A stretch of DNA of 64,000 nt from an uncultured Sedimentitalea sp. (GTDB lineage Bacteria; Pseudomonadota; Alphaproteobacteria; Rhodobacterales; Rhodobacteraceae): contig CANNGH010000002.1 in the NCBI GenBank assembly GCA_947504115.1, positions 372,001 through 436,000 on the forward strand. The letters run 5' to 3'. Positions 38,490 through 47,975 of the stretch are shown here, in pieces. Positions within the stretch are counted from its first letter, which is position 1. Each line of letters begins with the position of its first letter. Below the pieces are notes generated by a model that ran no database searches, had not been told where the DNA came from, and was given only the letters and a program-made list of their open reading frames with translations. The position numbers and the translations under genes are program-made.

Positions 38490-39587
38490 TCATTCTCGTG
38501 TCATTCGATAAAGCGTGCCGCGCCCCTCGGAAAGGAACCAGATCGCGCCGTCCGGCGCCTCGGCGACGTCGCGCACGCGTATCGTGTGCTCGCTTACGAT
38601 CCGCTCGACTTCGCGCAGGGGATTGCCGCCCAGACGGCTGATCATGTCGAATTTCAGCGACCCCACCAGAAACTGCCCCTTCCAATCGGGCCAGAGCCGC
38701 CCGGAATGGATCGTCATGCCCGAGGGCGCGATGGACGGATCCCAGTAGAACGCCGGTTGCTCCATGCCGGCCTTCGCGGTGCCTTCGCCGATTTTGGCAC
38801 CGGAATAGTGCCGCCCGTAGGAAATGACCGGCCAGCCGTAATTCGCGCCCTTTTCGATGCGGTTGATCTCGTCCCCGCCGCGCGCGCCATGTTCGACCGC
38901 CCAAAGCTGTCCCGCGCCATCCAGCGCCGCGCCTTGCGGATTGCGGTGACCGTAGGACCAGATTTCCGGGCGCACCCCGTCCTGCCCGACGAAGGGATTG
39001 TCCGCGGGCACGGTGCCATCACGATTGATGCGGATGATGGTGCCGTTGTGATTGCCGCGATCCTGCGCCGCCTCGCGGTTGCCCCGTTCGCCCAGCGTGA
39101 CGAACAGGCGCCCGTCTGGCGCCTCGATCACGCGGCTGCCGAAATGCTGCCCGCCTTGCCCGACATGCACCGCCTGAAACAGACGCCGCGGATCGTCAAG
39201 CCGCGCGCCGTCCGAGGACAGCCGCCCCACCGCCAGCGCGGTCCCCGCCCCCTGCTCGGTGCGGCGCGCATAGGTCAGAAATATCTCGCGGCTCGTGGCG
39301 AAATCGCGCGGCACCATGACATCCAGCAGACCACCCTGCCCGATCTGCGCCACATCCGGCGTCCCCGCGATGCCCTGGCGGGCGCCTTCGGGCGTGACGC
39401 GCCACAGGGTTCCGCCGCGCTCGGTCACAAGGATATCACCGTCGGGCAGGAAATCGAGCGCCCAGGGCACTGCAAAGCCGTCCGCGACGGGCGTGATCGC
39501 AACGCGACCGGACCGGGTTTCGACCGTCGCTGCCCAAACCGCTCCGGGCAGGATCAGCGCAAGGACGAGAATGGAGGCGCGCAGCAT
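38490..39587 (-). CDS. PQQ-dependent soluble aldose sugar dehydrogenase (GdhB/YliI-like)
   Basis: A 365-residue exported protein. A signal peptide (1-20, cut after VWA) precedes a six-bladed beta-propeller of the soluble glucose dehydrogenase family. Diagnostic segments are PWALDFLPDGDILVTERGG, HVGQGGQHFGSRV, PEIWSYGHRNPQG, WAVEHGARGGDEIN and NYGWPVISYG, which position PQQ, calcium and the catalytic His. It should oxidise aldoses in the periplasm if PQQ is available. The start ATG at 39587 has AAGGG seven bases upstream. Confidence 0.9.
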   Translation of the reverse strand: MLRASILVLALILPGAVWAATVETRSGRVAITPVADGFAVPWALDFLPDGDILVTERGGTLWRVTPEGARQGIAGTPDVAQIGQGGLLDVMVPRDFATSREIFLTYARRTEQGAGTALAVGRLSSDGARLDDPRRLFQAVHVGQGGQHFGSRVIEAPDGRLFVTLGERGNREAAQDRGNHNGTIIRINRDGTVPADNPFVGQDGVRPEIWSYGHRNPQGAALDGAGQLWAVEHGARGGDEINRIEKGANYGWPVISYGRHYSGAKIGEGTAKAGMEQPAFYWDPSIAPSGMTIHSGRLWPDWKGQFLVGSLKFDMISRLGGNPLREVERIVSEHTIRVRDVAEAPDGAIWFLSEGRGTLYRMTRE

Positions 39588-39763
39588 GTCATATCCCTTT
39601 TGCCGAATGCACATTATCAAAGGATAGCCGGGGAACGGCCGGGATCAATGCCCGCGCTGACCAAAGGTCAGCGATCACCCCTGCGGCAATATTTCTTTTC
39701 TTTTCAAAATTGCGCGCTTAACCTCGCATCCGGACAAACTGATCCGACAAGGGGAGATACATT

Positions 39764-40951
39764 GTGAAAAAACTGTTTCTTGCGACCACGGCCGCCATCG
39801 CGCTGGGTGCCGGTGCCGCTGCCGCCGAAGAGGTCAAGATGGGCATCGCGCTGGGCTTTACCGGCCCGCTGGAATCGCTGAGCCCGCCGATGGCCGAAGG
39901 AGCCGAACTGGCGGCCCGGGAAATCAGCGACAGCGGCAAGTTCATGGATGGCAGCACCGTCAAGGCGGTCCGCGCCGACACGACCTGCATCGACGCCAGC
40001 GCCGCGACCGCCGCTGCAGAGCGGCTGGTGACCTCGGACCGGGTGGCCGGCATCATGGGGGCGATGTGTTCGGGCGCGACCGGCGCGGTCCTTCAGAACG
40101 TGGCGATCCCCAACGGGGTGGTGATGATCTCGCCGTCCGCGACCTCGCCCGCGCTCTCGACGGTCGAGGATAACGGCTATTTCTTCCGCACCGCGCCGTC
40201 GGATGCCCGTCAGGGTGTGATCATGGCCGAGAACATCCTGGACCGCGGCATCGAAACCGTGGCGCTGACCTACACCAACAACGATTACGGCAAGGGCCTG
40301 GCCGATAGTTTCGCCGAAGCCTACAAGGAAAAGGGCGGCACCGTCACCATCAACGCCGCGCATGAAGACGGCAAGGCGGATTATTCCGCCGAAATCGGGG
40401 CGCTGTCCTCGGCCGGGGGCGATGCGCTGGTGGTGGTCGGCTATGTCGATCAGGGCGGCAAGGGCATTGTGCGCGCCGCGCTGGATACCGGCGCATTCGA
40501 CACCTTCGTCTTTCCCGACGGCATGATCGCGGAAACGCTGGAAACCGATTTCGGCGACGAGATCGAGGGATCGTTCGGACAGAAGCCGGGGAACGAAAGC
40601 GAAGGTCTGAGCCTTTTCGTGGAGCTTGCCAAGGAAGCCGGCTTTGACGGCACCGAGATCTTCGCACCCGAAAGCTATGACGCCATGGCGCTGATGCTGC
40701 TGGCGATGCAGGCTGCCGGCTCGACCAATTCCGATGATTACAAGGGCAAGATCATGGACATCGCCAACGCTCCGGGCGAACAGATCATGCCGGGCGAGTT
40801 GGGCAAGGCGCTGGAGATCCTCGCCGAGGGCGGCGACATCGATTATCAGGGCGCCTCGGCCGTGGAATTCATCGAGCCCGGCGAAAGTGCCGGGAGCTAT
40901 ATCGAGATGGAGATCAAGGACGGCAAACTGGAAACGGTCGGCGTGCGCTGA
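39764..40951 (+). CDS. Branched-chain amino acid-type ABC transporter, substrate-binding protein
   Basis: A 395-residue periplasmic binding protein with a signal peptide (1-21, cut AAAAE). The mature protein has the Leu/Ile/Val-binding fold (KMGIALGFTGPLESL, SDRVAGIMGAMCSG, YTNNDYGKGLADSFAEA). The start is the GTG at 39764, with AGGGGAG ten bases upstream. It heads a five-gene transporter operon; a stem-loop follows that may hold downstream expression below that of this protein. The real substrate is not readable: relatives bind amino acids, amides or urea. Confidence 0.9.
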   Translation: MKKLFLATTAAIALGAGAAAAEEVKMGIALGFTGPLESLSPPMAEGAELAAREISDSGKFMDGSTVKAVRADTTCIDASAATAAAERLVTSDRVAGIMGAMCSGATGAVLQNVAIPNGVVMISPSATSPALSTVEDNGYFFRTAPSDARQGVIMAENILDRGIETVALTYTNNDYGKGLADSFAEAYKEKGGTVTINAAHEDGKADYSAEIGALSSAGGDALVVVGYVDQGGKGIVRAALDTGAFDTFVFPDGMIAETLETDFGDEIEGSFGQKPGNESEGLSLFVELAKEAGFDGTEIFAPESYDAMALMLLAMQAAGSTNSDDYKGKIMDIANAPGEQIMPGELGKALEILAEGGDIDYQGASAVEFIEPGESAGSYIEMEIKDGKLETVGVR

Positions 40952-40967
40952 ACCGTATCGACGACTG

Positions 40968-40993
40968 GACAGCCCGGCGAAAACCGGGCTGTC
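40968..40993 (+). terminator. Intercistronic stem-loop after the binding-protein gene
   Basis: A 10-bp perfect stem (40968-40977 with 40984-40993, loop CGAAAA) without a T run. At this place in ABC operons such hairpins usually protect or partially terminate the message of the binding protein. Confidence 0.6.
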
Positions 40994-41039
40994 TCAATAA
41001 CTTGAGTGCCATTTTAAATGTGACACCGGGGAGGAACCC

Positions 41040-41816
41040 TTGATAAAGGTCGAAGACCTGCACAAGCATTTCGGCGGCTTTCACGCTGTCGATGGCGCCA
41101 GCCTGGAGATCGCCGAGGGGTCGATCACCGGGTTGATCGGACCGAACGGGGCCGGAAAAACCACTCTTTTCAACGTGATCGCGGGCGTCCTTGAACCAAC
41201 GGCGGGGCGCGTCACCATGGCGGGCGAGGACATTACCGGCCTGCCCCCGCACAAGTTGTTCCACAAGGGGCTGCTGCGCACCTTCCAGATCGCGCATGAG
41301 TTTTCGTCGATGACCTGTCGCGAAAACCTGATGATGGTGCCGGGCGATCAATCCGGCGAAACGCTTTGGAACACGTGGTTCGGCCGCCGCCGCATCGCCA
41401 ACGAGGAACGCGCCCTGCGGGCCAAGGCCGACGAAGTTCTGGAATTCCTCACCATCGAACACCTGGCCGATCATCGCGCGGGTCAGGTCTCGGGCGGGCA
41501 GAAAAAGCTGCTGGAACTGGGCCGCACGATGATGGTGGATGCGCGCATCGTCTTTCTGGACGAGGTCGGCGCCGGTGTGAACCGCACGTTGCTGAACACC
41601 ATCGGCGACGCGATCATCCGGCTGAACAAGGAGCGCGGCTACACCTTCGTGGTCATCGAACACGACATGGATTTCATCGACCGCCTGTGCGACCCGGTGA
41701 TCTGCATGGCCGAAGGCCGCGTTCTGGCCGAGGGGTCGCTGGCCGAGATCAAGGCCAACGAACAGGTGATCGAGGCCTATCTGGGCACCGGTCTGAAAAA
41801 CAGGGTGAACGCATGA
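41040..41816 (+). CDS. livG: ABC transporter ATP-binding protein, LivG type
   Basis: A 258-residue ATPase. It has Walker A GPNGAGKT (34-41), signature VSGGQKK, Walker B IVFLDEVGAGVN and the H-loop VIEHDM. The length and LRTFQIAHEFSSM segment fit LivG. The start codon is TTG at 41040, with GGGGAGGA upstream at good spacing. Its stop overlaps the start of the next ATPase gene (ATGA). It works as a heterodimer with that subunit under the two permeases. Confidence 0.92.
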   Translation: MIKVEDLHKHFGGFHAVDGASLEIAEGSITGLIGPNGAGKTTLFNVIAGVLEPTAGRVTMAGEDITGLPPHKLFHKGLLRTFQIAHEFSSMTCRENLMMVPGDQSGETLWNTWFGRRRIANEERALRAKADEVLEFLTIEHLADHRAGQVSGGQKKLLELGRTMMVDARIVFLDEVGAGVNRTLLNTIGDAIIRLNKERGYTFVVIEHDMDFIDRLCDPVICMAEGRVLAEGSLAEIKANEQVIEAYLGTGLKNRVNA

Positions 41817-42640
41817 GCGGCAGCGCCTATCAGGACGACCGCGGCAACAAGGACCGCTCGATCACCAAGGCCGGCAGCCCCGGCAGCGCCACCGGCGCAC
41901 GGCGCAAGGGAACGGCGGTGCCGGCGCCGGGCGGACCCTTCCTGATCGGCGAGAACATGACCGGCGGCTACGGCAAGGGGCCGAACATTCTGGAAAATTG
42001 CACCATCGCCGTGGACGAGGGCGAAATCGCCGTGATCGTCGGCCCGAACGGCGCCGGCAAGTCGACCGCGATGAAGGCGGTGTTCGGCATGCTGGATTTG
42101 CGCGAGGGCTCGGTGCGGCTGGATGGCGAGGATATCACCTCGCTTTCGCCGCAGGATCGCGTGGCCAAGGGGATGGGCTTCGTGCCGCAGACCTCCAACA
42201 TCTTCACCTCGCTGACGGTCGAGGAAAATCTGGAAATGGGCGCCTTCATCCGCCGCGACGATTTCCGCGACACGATGGAGCAGATCTATGACCTGTTCCC
42301 GATCCTGCGCGAGAAACGCCGTCAGGCGGCGGGCGAGCTTTCGGGCGGACAGCGCCAGCAGGTTGCGGTCGGGCGCGCGCTGATGACCAAGCCCAAGGTG
42401 CTGATGCTGGACGAACCGACCGCCGGGGTCAGCCCGATCGTCATGGACGAATTGTTCGACCGCATCATCGAGGTCGCCCGCACCGGCATTCCGATCCTGA
42501 TGGTGGAACAGAACGCCCGCCAAGCGCTGGAGATCGCCGACAAGGGCTATGTCCTGGTGCAGGGGGCGAACGCCTATAGCGGCAGCGGCAAGGAATTGCT
42601 GGCCGATCCCGAAGTGCGCAAATCGTTTCTGGGGGGCTGA
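41813..42640 (+). CDS. livF: ABC transporter ATP-binding protein, LivF type, with N-terminal extension
   Basis: A 275-residue ATPase. The domain proper starts near residue 43 (PFLIGENMTGGYG), followed by Walker A GPNGAGKS, signature LSGGQRQQ, Walker B VLMLDEPTAGVSP and H-loop-like VEQNARQ. The first 42 residues are an extra, Lys/Arg/Gly/Ser-rich low-complexity stretch not usual in LivF. The ATG at 41813 overlaps the previous stop and has a translational-coupling layout, so the extension seems real; a later start in the same frame would be the ATG at Met49. Confidence 0.91.
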   Translation: MSGSAYQDDRGNKDRSITKAGSPGSATGARRKGTAVPAPGGPFLIGENMTGGYGKGPNILENCTIAVDEGEIAVIVGPNGAGKSTAMKAVFGMLDLREGSVRLDGEDITSLSPQDRVAKGMGFVPQTSNIFTSLTVEENLEMGAFIRRDDFRDTMEQIYDLFPILREKRRQAAGELSGGQRQQVAVGRALMTKPKVLMLDEPTAGVSPIVMDELFDRIIEVARTGIPILMVEQNARQALEIADKGYVLVQGANAYSGSGKELLADPEVRKSFLGG

Positions 42641-42643
42641 GCG

Positions 42644-43654
42644 GTGGATTTTCTCAACGCAATCGTCGCGCTGTCGAATTTCGTGCTGGTCCCGGCCATC
42701 GCCTATGGCAGCCAACTGGCGCTGGGGGCGCTGGGGGTAACGCTGATCTACGGCATCCTGCGGTTCTCGAACTTCGCCCACGGCGACACCATGGCGTTCG
42801 GCACCATGGCGACGATCCTGTTCACTTGGTGGTTCCAGTCGCTGGGCATTTCCTTCGGCCCGTTGCCCACTGCCCTGCTGGCGCTGCCTTTGGGCATTCT
42901 CGGCTGCATGGCGATCGTGCTGCTGACGGACCGCGCGGTCTATCGCTTCTACCGCGAGCAAAAGGCCAAGCCGGTAATCCTGGTGATCGTGTCTATGGGC
43001 GTCATGTTCATCATGAACGGCCTTGTGCGGGTCATCATCGGCCCGGACGATCAGAACTTTGCCGACGGCAACCGCTTCGTCATCACGGCGCGCGATTTCA
43101 AGCAGATGACCGGGCTGGACGAAGGGCTGGCGATCAAGACCACGCAGGGCATCACGGTGGTGGTCGCCATCATAGCCGTGGGCCTGCTGTTCTGGTTCCT
43201 CAACCGCACCCGCACCGGAAAATCCATGCGCGCCTATTCGGACAACGAGGATCTGGCCCTGCTTTCGGGGATCAATCCCGAACGGGTGGTGATGATCACC
43301 TGGCTGATCGTGGCGGCGCTGGCGACGGTGGCGGGCGTGCTTTACGGGCTGGACAAGACGTTCAAGCCGTTCGTCTATTTCCAGCTTCTGCTGCCGATCT
43401 TCGCCAGCGCCATCGTCGGCGGACTGGGCAGCCCGGTGGGCGCCATCGCGGGCGGGTTCATCATCGCGTTTTCCGAGGTTACCATCACCTATGCCTGGAA
43501 AAAGGTGCTGACATATCTGCTGCCCGAGGCATGGCAGCCTGACGGCCTGGTCCAGTTGATGAGCACGGATTACAAATTCGCCGTGTCCTTCGTGATCCTG
43601 CTGATCGTGCTGCTGTTCAAACCCACGGGACTGTTCAAGGGGAAATCGGTATGA
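42644..43654 (+). CDS. livH: ABC transporter permease, LivH type
   Basis: A 336-residue inner membrane permease with about eight hydrophobic segments. LALGALGVTLIYGILRFSNFAHGD at the N-terminus is the LivH hallmark, with ASAIVGGLGSPVGAIAGG near the C-terminus as coupling region. The GTG start at 42644 follows the livF stop by three bases. The overlap with livM (ATGA) again shows coupled translation. Confidence 0.92.
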   Translation: MDFLNAIVALSNFVLVPAIAYGSQLALGALGVTLIYGILRFSNFAHGDTMAFGTMATILFTWWFQSLGISFGPLPTALLALPLGILGCMAIVLLTDRAVYRFYREQKAKPVILVIVSMGVMFIMNGLVRVIIGPDDQNFADGNRFVITARDFKQMTGLDEGLAIKTTQGITVVVAIIAVGLLFWFLNRTRTGKSMRAYSDNEDLALLSGINPERVVMITWLIVAALATVAGVLYGLDKTFKPFVYFQLLLPIFASAIVGGLGSPVGAIAGGFIIAFSEVTITYAWKKVLTYLLPEAWQPDGLVQLMSTDYKFAVSFVILLIVLLFKPTGLFKGKSV

Positions 43655-44955
43655 TGGGGAAGATGCGCAATATCGGCCTGTTCGCCCTCGTCGCCGTTTT
43701 GATCCTGCTGACCGGTGTGCTGCAAAGCTGGAACTCGGCGCTGCTGATCCTGAACATGGGGCTGGTCTCGGCGATGATGGCGATCGGGGTAAACTTGCAA
43801 TGGGGGTTCGCCGGGCTGTTCAACGTCGGTGTGATGGGTTTTGTCGCCCTCGGCGGGCTGGCAACCGTGCTGGTGTCGATGCCCCCGGTCCATGCGGCCT
43901 GGCGCGCCGGGGGGCTGGGTATTCTGGCGGCACTTGCGCTGGGTGCGGGGACCATCGCATTGGCAATCGTTCTGGTCAGGCGGATGCGGCCGGGCTGGCT
44001 GCGCACGCTGGTCCTGATCGCGGTGCTGATCGCAGGTTTCATCGCCTATCGCGCGGTGTTCGATCCTGCCGTGGCCGCGGTCGAGCGGATCAACCCCGCC
44101 GGAACGGGCTATCTGGGCGGGCTGGGTCTGCCGATCCTGCTGGCCTGGCCGGTCGGCGGATTGCTGGCGGCGGGTGTCGCCTGGGTGATTGGCAAGATCG
44201 CCCTGGGGCTGCGCAGCGACTATCTGGCCATCGCCACGCTGGGCATCGCCGAGATCATCATCGCCGTGATGAAGAACGAGGACTGGCTGGCGCGCGGGGT
44301 CAAGAACGTGATCGGCCTGCCCCGCCCGGTGCCCTACGAGATCACCCTGCAGCGCGACCCGGCCTTTGTCGAACGCGCCGCCGCCCTGGGCCTGGACCCG
44401 GTGACGGGCTCGACCCTTTACGTAAAGGCCAGTTATTCGGTCTTGCTCGTGATCGTGCTGCTGATCCTGCTATGGCTGGCGCAGATGGCGCTGAAAAGCC
44501 CCTGGGGCCGGATGATGCGCGCCATCCGCGACAACGAGACCGCCGCCGAGGCGATGGGCAAGAACGTCACCGGACGGCACTTGCAGATCTTCATCCTCGG
44601 CTCGGTCGTCTGCGGCATCGCGGGGGCGATCATGACCACGCTGGACGGGCAGTTGGTGCCGACCACCTATCAGCCGCTGCGGTACACCTTTCTGATCTGG
44701 GTGATGGTGATCGTCGGCGGATCGGGCAACAATTTCGGCGCGGTGCTGGGCGGCATGCTGGTCTGGTTCCTCTGGGTGCAGGTCGAGCCGATGGGCGCGC
44801 TGCTGATGCAGGGCATCACCGCCGGTCTGGCCGATGGCAGCGCATTGAAGGAACATCTGCTGGATTCGACCGCGCATATGCGGCTGCTGACCATGGGCAT
44901 CGTGCTGCTGGTGGTGCTGCGGTTCAGTCCGCGCGGGCTGATTCCCGAGAAATAA
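43651..44955 (+). CDS. livM: ABC transporter permease, LivM type
   Basis: A 434-residue permease with about ten membrane segments. NLQWGFAGLFNVGVMGFVALGG and LALRSDYLAIATLGIAEIII-like segments are the LivM marks, and GRMMRAIRDNETAAEAMGKN the coupling helix region. It forms the channel with LivH. It is longer than LivM of many bacteria (300-360) by an insertion of about 80 residues between the first segments (about 75-150), which is itself hydrophobic. It is the last gene of the operon. Confidence 0.91.
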   Translation: MMGKMRNIGLFALVAVLILLTGVLQSWNSALLILNMGLVSAMMAIGVNLQWGFAGLFNVGVMGFVALGGLATVLVSMPPVHAAWRAGGLGILAALALGAGTIALAIVLVRRMRPGWLRTLVLIAVLIAGFIAYRAVFDPAVAAVERINPAGTGYLGGLGLPILLAWPVGGLLAAGVAWVIGKIALGLRSDYLAIATLGIAEIIIAVMKNEDWLARGVKNVIGLPRPVPYEITLQRDPAFVERAAALGLDPVTGSTLYVKASYSVLLVIVLLILLWLAQMALKSPWGRMMRAIRDNETAAEAMGKNVTGRHLQIFILGSVVCGIAGAIMTTLDGQLVPTTYQPLRYTFLIWVMVIVGGSGNNFGAVLGGMLVWFLWVQVEPMGALLMQGITAGLADGSALKEHLLDSTAHMRLLTMGIVLLVVLRFSPRGLIPEK

Positions 44956-44958
44956 GGC

Positions 44959-44985
44959 GCGGTCCCGAACCGGCTTCGGGACCGC
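44959..44985 (+). terminator. Stem-loop at the end of the liv operon
   Basis: An 11-bp perfect stem (44959-44969 with 44975-44985), four bases after the livM stop, without a T run. It also lies between convergent genes and could stop readthrough from either side. Confidence 0.6.
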
Positions 44986-44991
44986 CCAAGT

Positions 44992-46131
44992 TCAGCCGGT
45001 CTGGCTGTCGAGGTCATCGTCAAGAGATGGCGGCCGGAATTTCTCGGCCACGCCCGTTTCGTCATGCCGTTTGACAAGCCATTGATGATAATCCGCGAAA
45101 GCCGCATCCAGCGCCGCGCGGGCCTCGTCATCCATCTTCAGCGGCGCGCGGTTCAGACGCGCGGCCAATGGCGCGTCCATCCGCATGGTCGCGAACATCG
45201 GGAAATGGTCCGATCCGATATGGGGACCACGATGAAACCCGGTCACGGCGATATCGGGCGTGATGTAAAGCTGGTCGATCGGACACCGCAGCAGGCGCGA
45301 GCGCGCATCGAAACTGGCCACCAACCCACGCCCGACGCGGGGGTCGAGAAACTCGCCCACCTGTTTGAAATGACGCGATGCGCGCGACCATGCGGCGGCG
45401 TTGAAATCGCCCATGGCGACGATGGGCAGGGTGGATTTGCGCGCGAACCGTGCGGCGTAAAGCATTTGTTTATCACGGAAATCTGAATCTGTGCCCGGCA
45501 AGGGCGGACGCGGGTGCAGCCCGACATAACGAAACGCGGTGCCGTCCGGCGTCTGCATATGCGCCAGCAATGTCGGCGTATCGTCCCCGGTCAGATAGAC
45601 GACCCGCGCCTCTTTCACCTGCAGGCGCGTCGCGAAGATCAGACCGTAATGATTGTCCTTGGGATGGCGCACGACGGTCTCATAGGTTTCGAGAACCGGC
45701 TCCAGCGCGTCGACCCAGGCCTGGTCGGTCTCCATCAGCAGGATGACGTCCGGCGATTCCCGTGCGATCAGATCGCGTGCCGCCGCGTAGTCGGTATTTT
45801 CCATGAGGACGTTCCAGCCCAGACACGTGATCTCGTCCGGGGCATTTTCGGCCAGTTGCACCTGCTTGGTCGTCAACGGGGTATAGGGACGGATTTTCCA
45901 GGCCTGCCACAAGATCGCCACGCCCAACGCAAGCATTCCAAGCACCGGCCATTCCGGCATCACAAGAGCGACGGCCAGGAGCCCGGTCGCGACAAAGACG
46001 ATCTGTACCCGCGGCACATCCATCGCGCGGACCCACCACCACGTCACGTCAAGTTCGGGCAACAGCGTGACCGCAAGGACGATCAGCGCGGCCACATCAA
46101 AAATCAACGCGGCGATTTCCGGTAACGTCAT
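44992..46131 (-). CDS. Membrane-anchored endonuclease/exonuclease/phosphatase family protein
   Basis: A 379-residue protein. Three hydrophobic segments near the N-terminus (about 6-25, 39-57, 60-76) are followed by an EEP domain (about 95-330). Metal and catalytic residues are in CLGWNVLMEN, LLMETDQ, VGLHPRPP, VAMGDFNAAAWSR and GSDHFPMFA. The fold includes nucleases, phosphodiesterases and phospholipases, so the reaction is open; the periplasmic face is likely. The start ATG at 46131 directly precedes the first membrane segment. Confidence 0.85.
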   Translation of the reverse strand: MTLPEIAALIFDVAALIVLAVTLLPELDVTWWWVRAMDVPRVQIVFVATGLLAVALVMPEWPVLGMLALGVAILWQAWKIRPYTPLTTKQVQLAENAPDEITCLGWNVLMENTDYAAARDLIARESPDVILLMETDQAWVDALEPVLETYETVVRHPKDNHYGLIFATRLQVKEARVVYLTGDDTPTLLAHMQTPDGTAFRYVGLHPRPPLPGTDSDFRDKQMLYAARFARKSTLPIVAMGDFNAAAWSRASRHFKQVGEFLDPRVGRGLVASFDARSRLLRCPIDQLYITPDIAVTGFHRGPHIGSDHFPMFATMRMDAPLAARLNRAPLKMDDEARAALDAAFADYHQWLVKRHDETGVAEKFRPPSLDDDLDSQTG

Positions 46132-46200
46132 TCTCTGTCCTCGTCCTGTCAGACTTGCGCAAACCACGCTGTTTTTCGTATTTTTCCGTTAAATAGTGCG

Positions 46201-47694
46201 TCAACGTCCCTTGAACAAGCTGCCCAGAATACCGCGCACCATCCGCTTTCCGCTGGTGCCGGTCAGCTCCTTCATCACCATTCCGGCCATCGCCGATCCG
46301 AAACTTTCGCCTCTGGCTTCGGAACGTGGCCCGCCATAGCGGCGTGCCGCATTGTATTCGCGCGCTTCGGGCACGTCATCGCCTTTCGCAGCTGCCGCAG
46401 CCCGCGCGGCCAGGATCTCATGGGCAGAGTCCCGGTCCAGCGGCGTGTCGTATTTGCCCGCCATGGCGCTGGCCTTCATCACGGCCCGGCGCTGATCCGG
46501 CGTGATCGGCCCCAGTTGCGACGAGGGCGGCCGGATCAACGTGCGCTCGACCATGCCGGGCACGCCCTTTGCCTGCAACATCGACGTCACCGCCTCGCCC
46601 ACGCCGACCTCGCGGATGGCCGCTTCGGTCGAGAAGCGGGGATTGTCGCGATAGGTCCGCGCGGCCTGCACCAGTTTCGCGCGATCCCTGGCGGTAAAGG
46701 CGCGCAGCGCGTGCTGGATGCGGTTGCCAAGCTGGCCGAGAATGGTTTCGGGGATGTCGGCGGGATGCTGGGTGATGAAATAGATCCCCACGCCCTTGGA
46801 GCGGATCAGCCTTGCCACCTGTTCGATCTTGTCCACCAGCACCTTGGGCGCACCGTCGAACAGAAGATGTGCCTCGTCGAAAAAGAACACCAGTTTCGGC
46901 TTGTCCGGATCGCCGACCTCGGGAAGCTCCTCGAACAGCTCGCTCATCAGCCAGAGCAGGAACGTCGCATAAAGCTCCGGCGCCTGCATCAACCGGTCGG
47001 CAGCGAGGATGTTGACCATGCCGCGCCCTTCCGCATCGACGCGCATCAAATCGGCGATATCGAGCGCGGGTTCGCCGAACAATTGCGCGCCGCCCTGATT
47101 TTCCAGCACCAGCAAACGGCGCTGGATCGCCCCGATCGACGCGGTCGAGACATTGCCATAGCGCAACGAAAGCTCCGCTCGGTTCTCCCCGATCCACACC
47201 AGCAGCGATTGCAGATCCTTGAGATCGAGCAGCGCCAGCCCCTCCTCGTCGGCCAGTCGGAAGGCGATGTTGATGATCCCCTCCTGCGCCTCGCTGAGGT
47301 CCAGCAGGCGCGACAGCAGCAGCGGCCCCATATCCGCGGGGGTTGTGCGCACCGGATGGCCCTGCTCGGCGAACATGTCCCAGAACGTGACGGGACAGGC
47401 ATGATAGCCATAGTCGTCGAATCCGATCCTGGCCGCACGTTCCGTGAACGCGCCGTGCAGCTTGAAATCGGGCGAGCCGGACCGCGCCAGCCCCGCCAGA
47501 TCGCCTTTGACGTCGGACAGGAAGACCGGAACGCCGGCATTGCTGAACCCCTCGGCAAGGATCTGCAGGGTCACGGTCTTGCCGGTGCCGGTGGCGCCCG
47601 CGATCAGCCCGTGACGGTTGGCGTATTTCAGCGTCAGCCCTTGCTTGTCCTGATAATCGACCCCGCCGCCGCCGATGAAAACGGTCTTGTCCAT
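46201..47694 (-). CDS. HerA-like ATPase of the DUF853/YjgR family
   Basis: A 497-residue cytosolic protein. The N-terminus holds Walker A GATGTGKT (33-40) and the C-terminal half Walker B LVFFFDEAHLLF followed by IYFITQHPADIPETILGQLGNR. The family (HerA-type FtsK-like ATPases) is widespread in proteobacteria but lacks a settled role. The C-terminal 70 residues are Ala/Lys-rich and end MVRGILGSLFKGR, a conserved tail. It is transcribed away from the structured gene-free region 47695-48112. Confidence 0.9.
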   Translation of the reverse strand: MDKTVFIGGGGVDYQDKQGLTLKYANRHGLIAGATGTGKTVTLQILAEGFSNAGVPVFLSDVKGDLAGLARSGSPDFKLHGAFTERAARIGFDDYGYHACPVTFWDMFAEQGHPVRTTPADMGPLLLSRLLDLSEAQEGIINIAFRLADEEGLALLDLKDLQSLLVWIGENRAELSLRYGNVSTASIGAIQRRLLVLENQGGAQLFGEPALDIADLMRVDAEGRGMVNILAADRLMQAPELYATFLLWLMSELFEELPEVGDPDKPKLVFFFDEAHLLFDGAPKVLVDKIEQVARLIRSKGVGIYFITQHPADIPETILGQLGNRIQHALRAFTARDRAKLVQAARTYRDNPRFSTEAAIREVGVGEAVTSMLQAKGVPGMVERTLIRPPSSQLGPITPDQRRAVMKASAMAGKYDTPLDRDSAHEILAARAAAAAKGDDVPEAREYNAARRYGGPRSEARGESFGSAMAGMVMKELTGTSGKRMVRGILGSLFKGR

Positions 47695-47807
47695 ATCGTC
47701 TGTCCCTCGCGTTTGCGGCGACCATACAAAGTTAACCTTTGCCTGCCATAGTAAATTCGTTCGCTGTCGTGGAGTGCGGTGGCGGATATTTCCTCCCTGT
47801 CAGACTT

Positions 47808-47838
47808 GCCGTGCCCCCGGGCACGGCCTTTTTTCTTT
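47808..47838 (+). terminator. Rho-independent terminator in the gene-free region
   Basis: An 8-bp stem (GCCGTGCC 47808-47815 with GGCACGGC 47820-47827, loop CCCG) followed by CTTTTTTCTTT. No protein gene on the plus strand ends upstream, so it may terminate a small RNA. CCTCCC lies at 47792-47797, shortly before it. Confidence 0.8.
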
Positions 47839-47896
47839 CGCCGGAGCATGCGCCGACAGGACATCCCCGGTTGTCGATCAATTGATGGGATTTTTT

Positions 47897-47937
47897 TATT
47901 GACCGATGGCATCTGCATACGTAACGTCCGGTCAATA
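47897..47937 (+). promoter_or_regulatory. Candidate promoter flanked by a 9-bp inverted repeat
   Basis: TTGACC (47899-47904), 17 bases, then TAACGT (47922-47927) resemble a sigma-70 promoter. TATTGACCG at 47897-47905 and CGGTCAATA at 47929-47937 are perfect inverted copies that bracket it, as expected for an operator. A 10-base palindrome ATCAATTGAT lies just upstream at 47877-47886. Confidence 0.4.
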
Positions 47938-47975
47938 TCAAGTCGGCCAAGTCCGGCGGGGAGAAGAACAAGACG

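Noticed and set aside
44992-46131. Assignment as a specific DNase or sphingomyelinase
   Set aside because: Only the general endonuclease/exonuclease/phosphatase motifs are visible; substrate cannot be told.
46201-47694. DUF853 ATPase as part of a HerA-NurA or anti-phage system
   Set aside because: No nuclease partner or other defence gene is adjacent; the neighbours are an EEP protein and an IalB protein.
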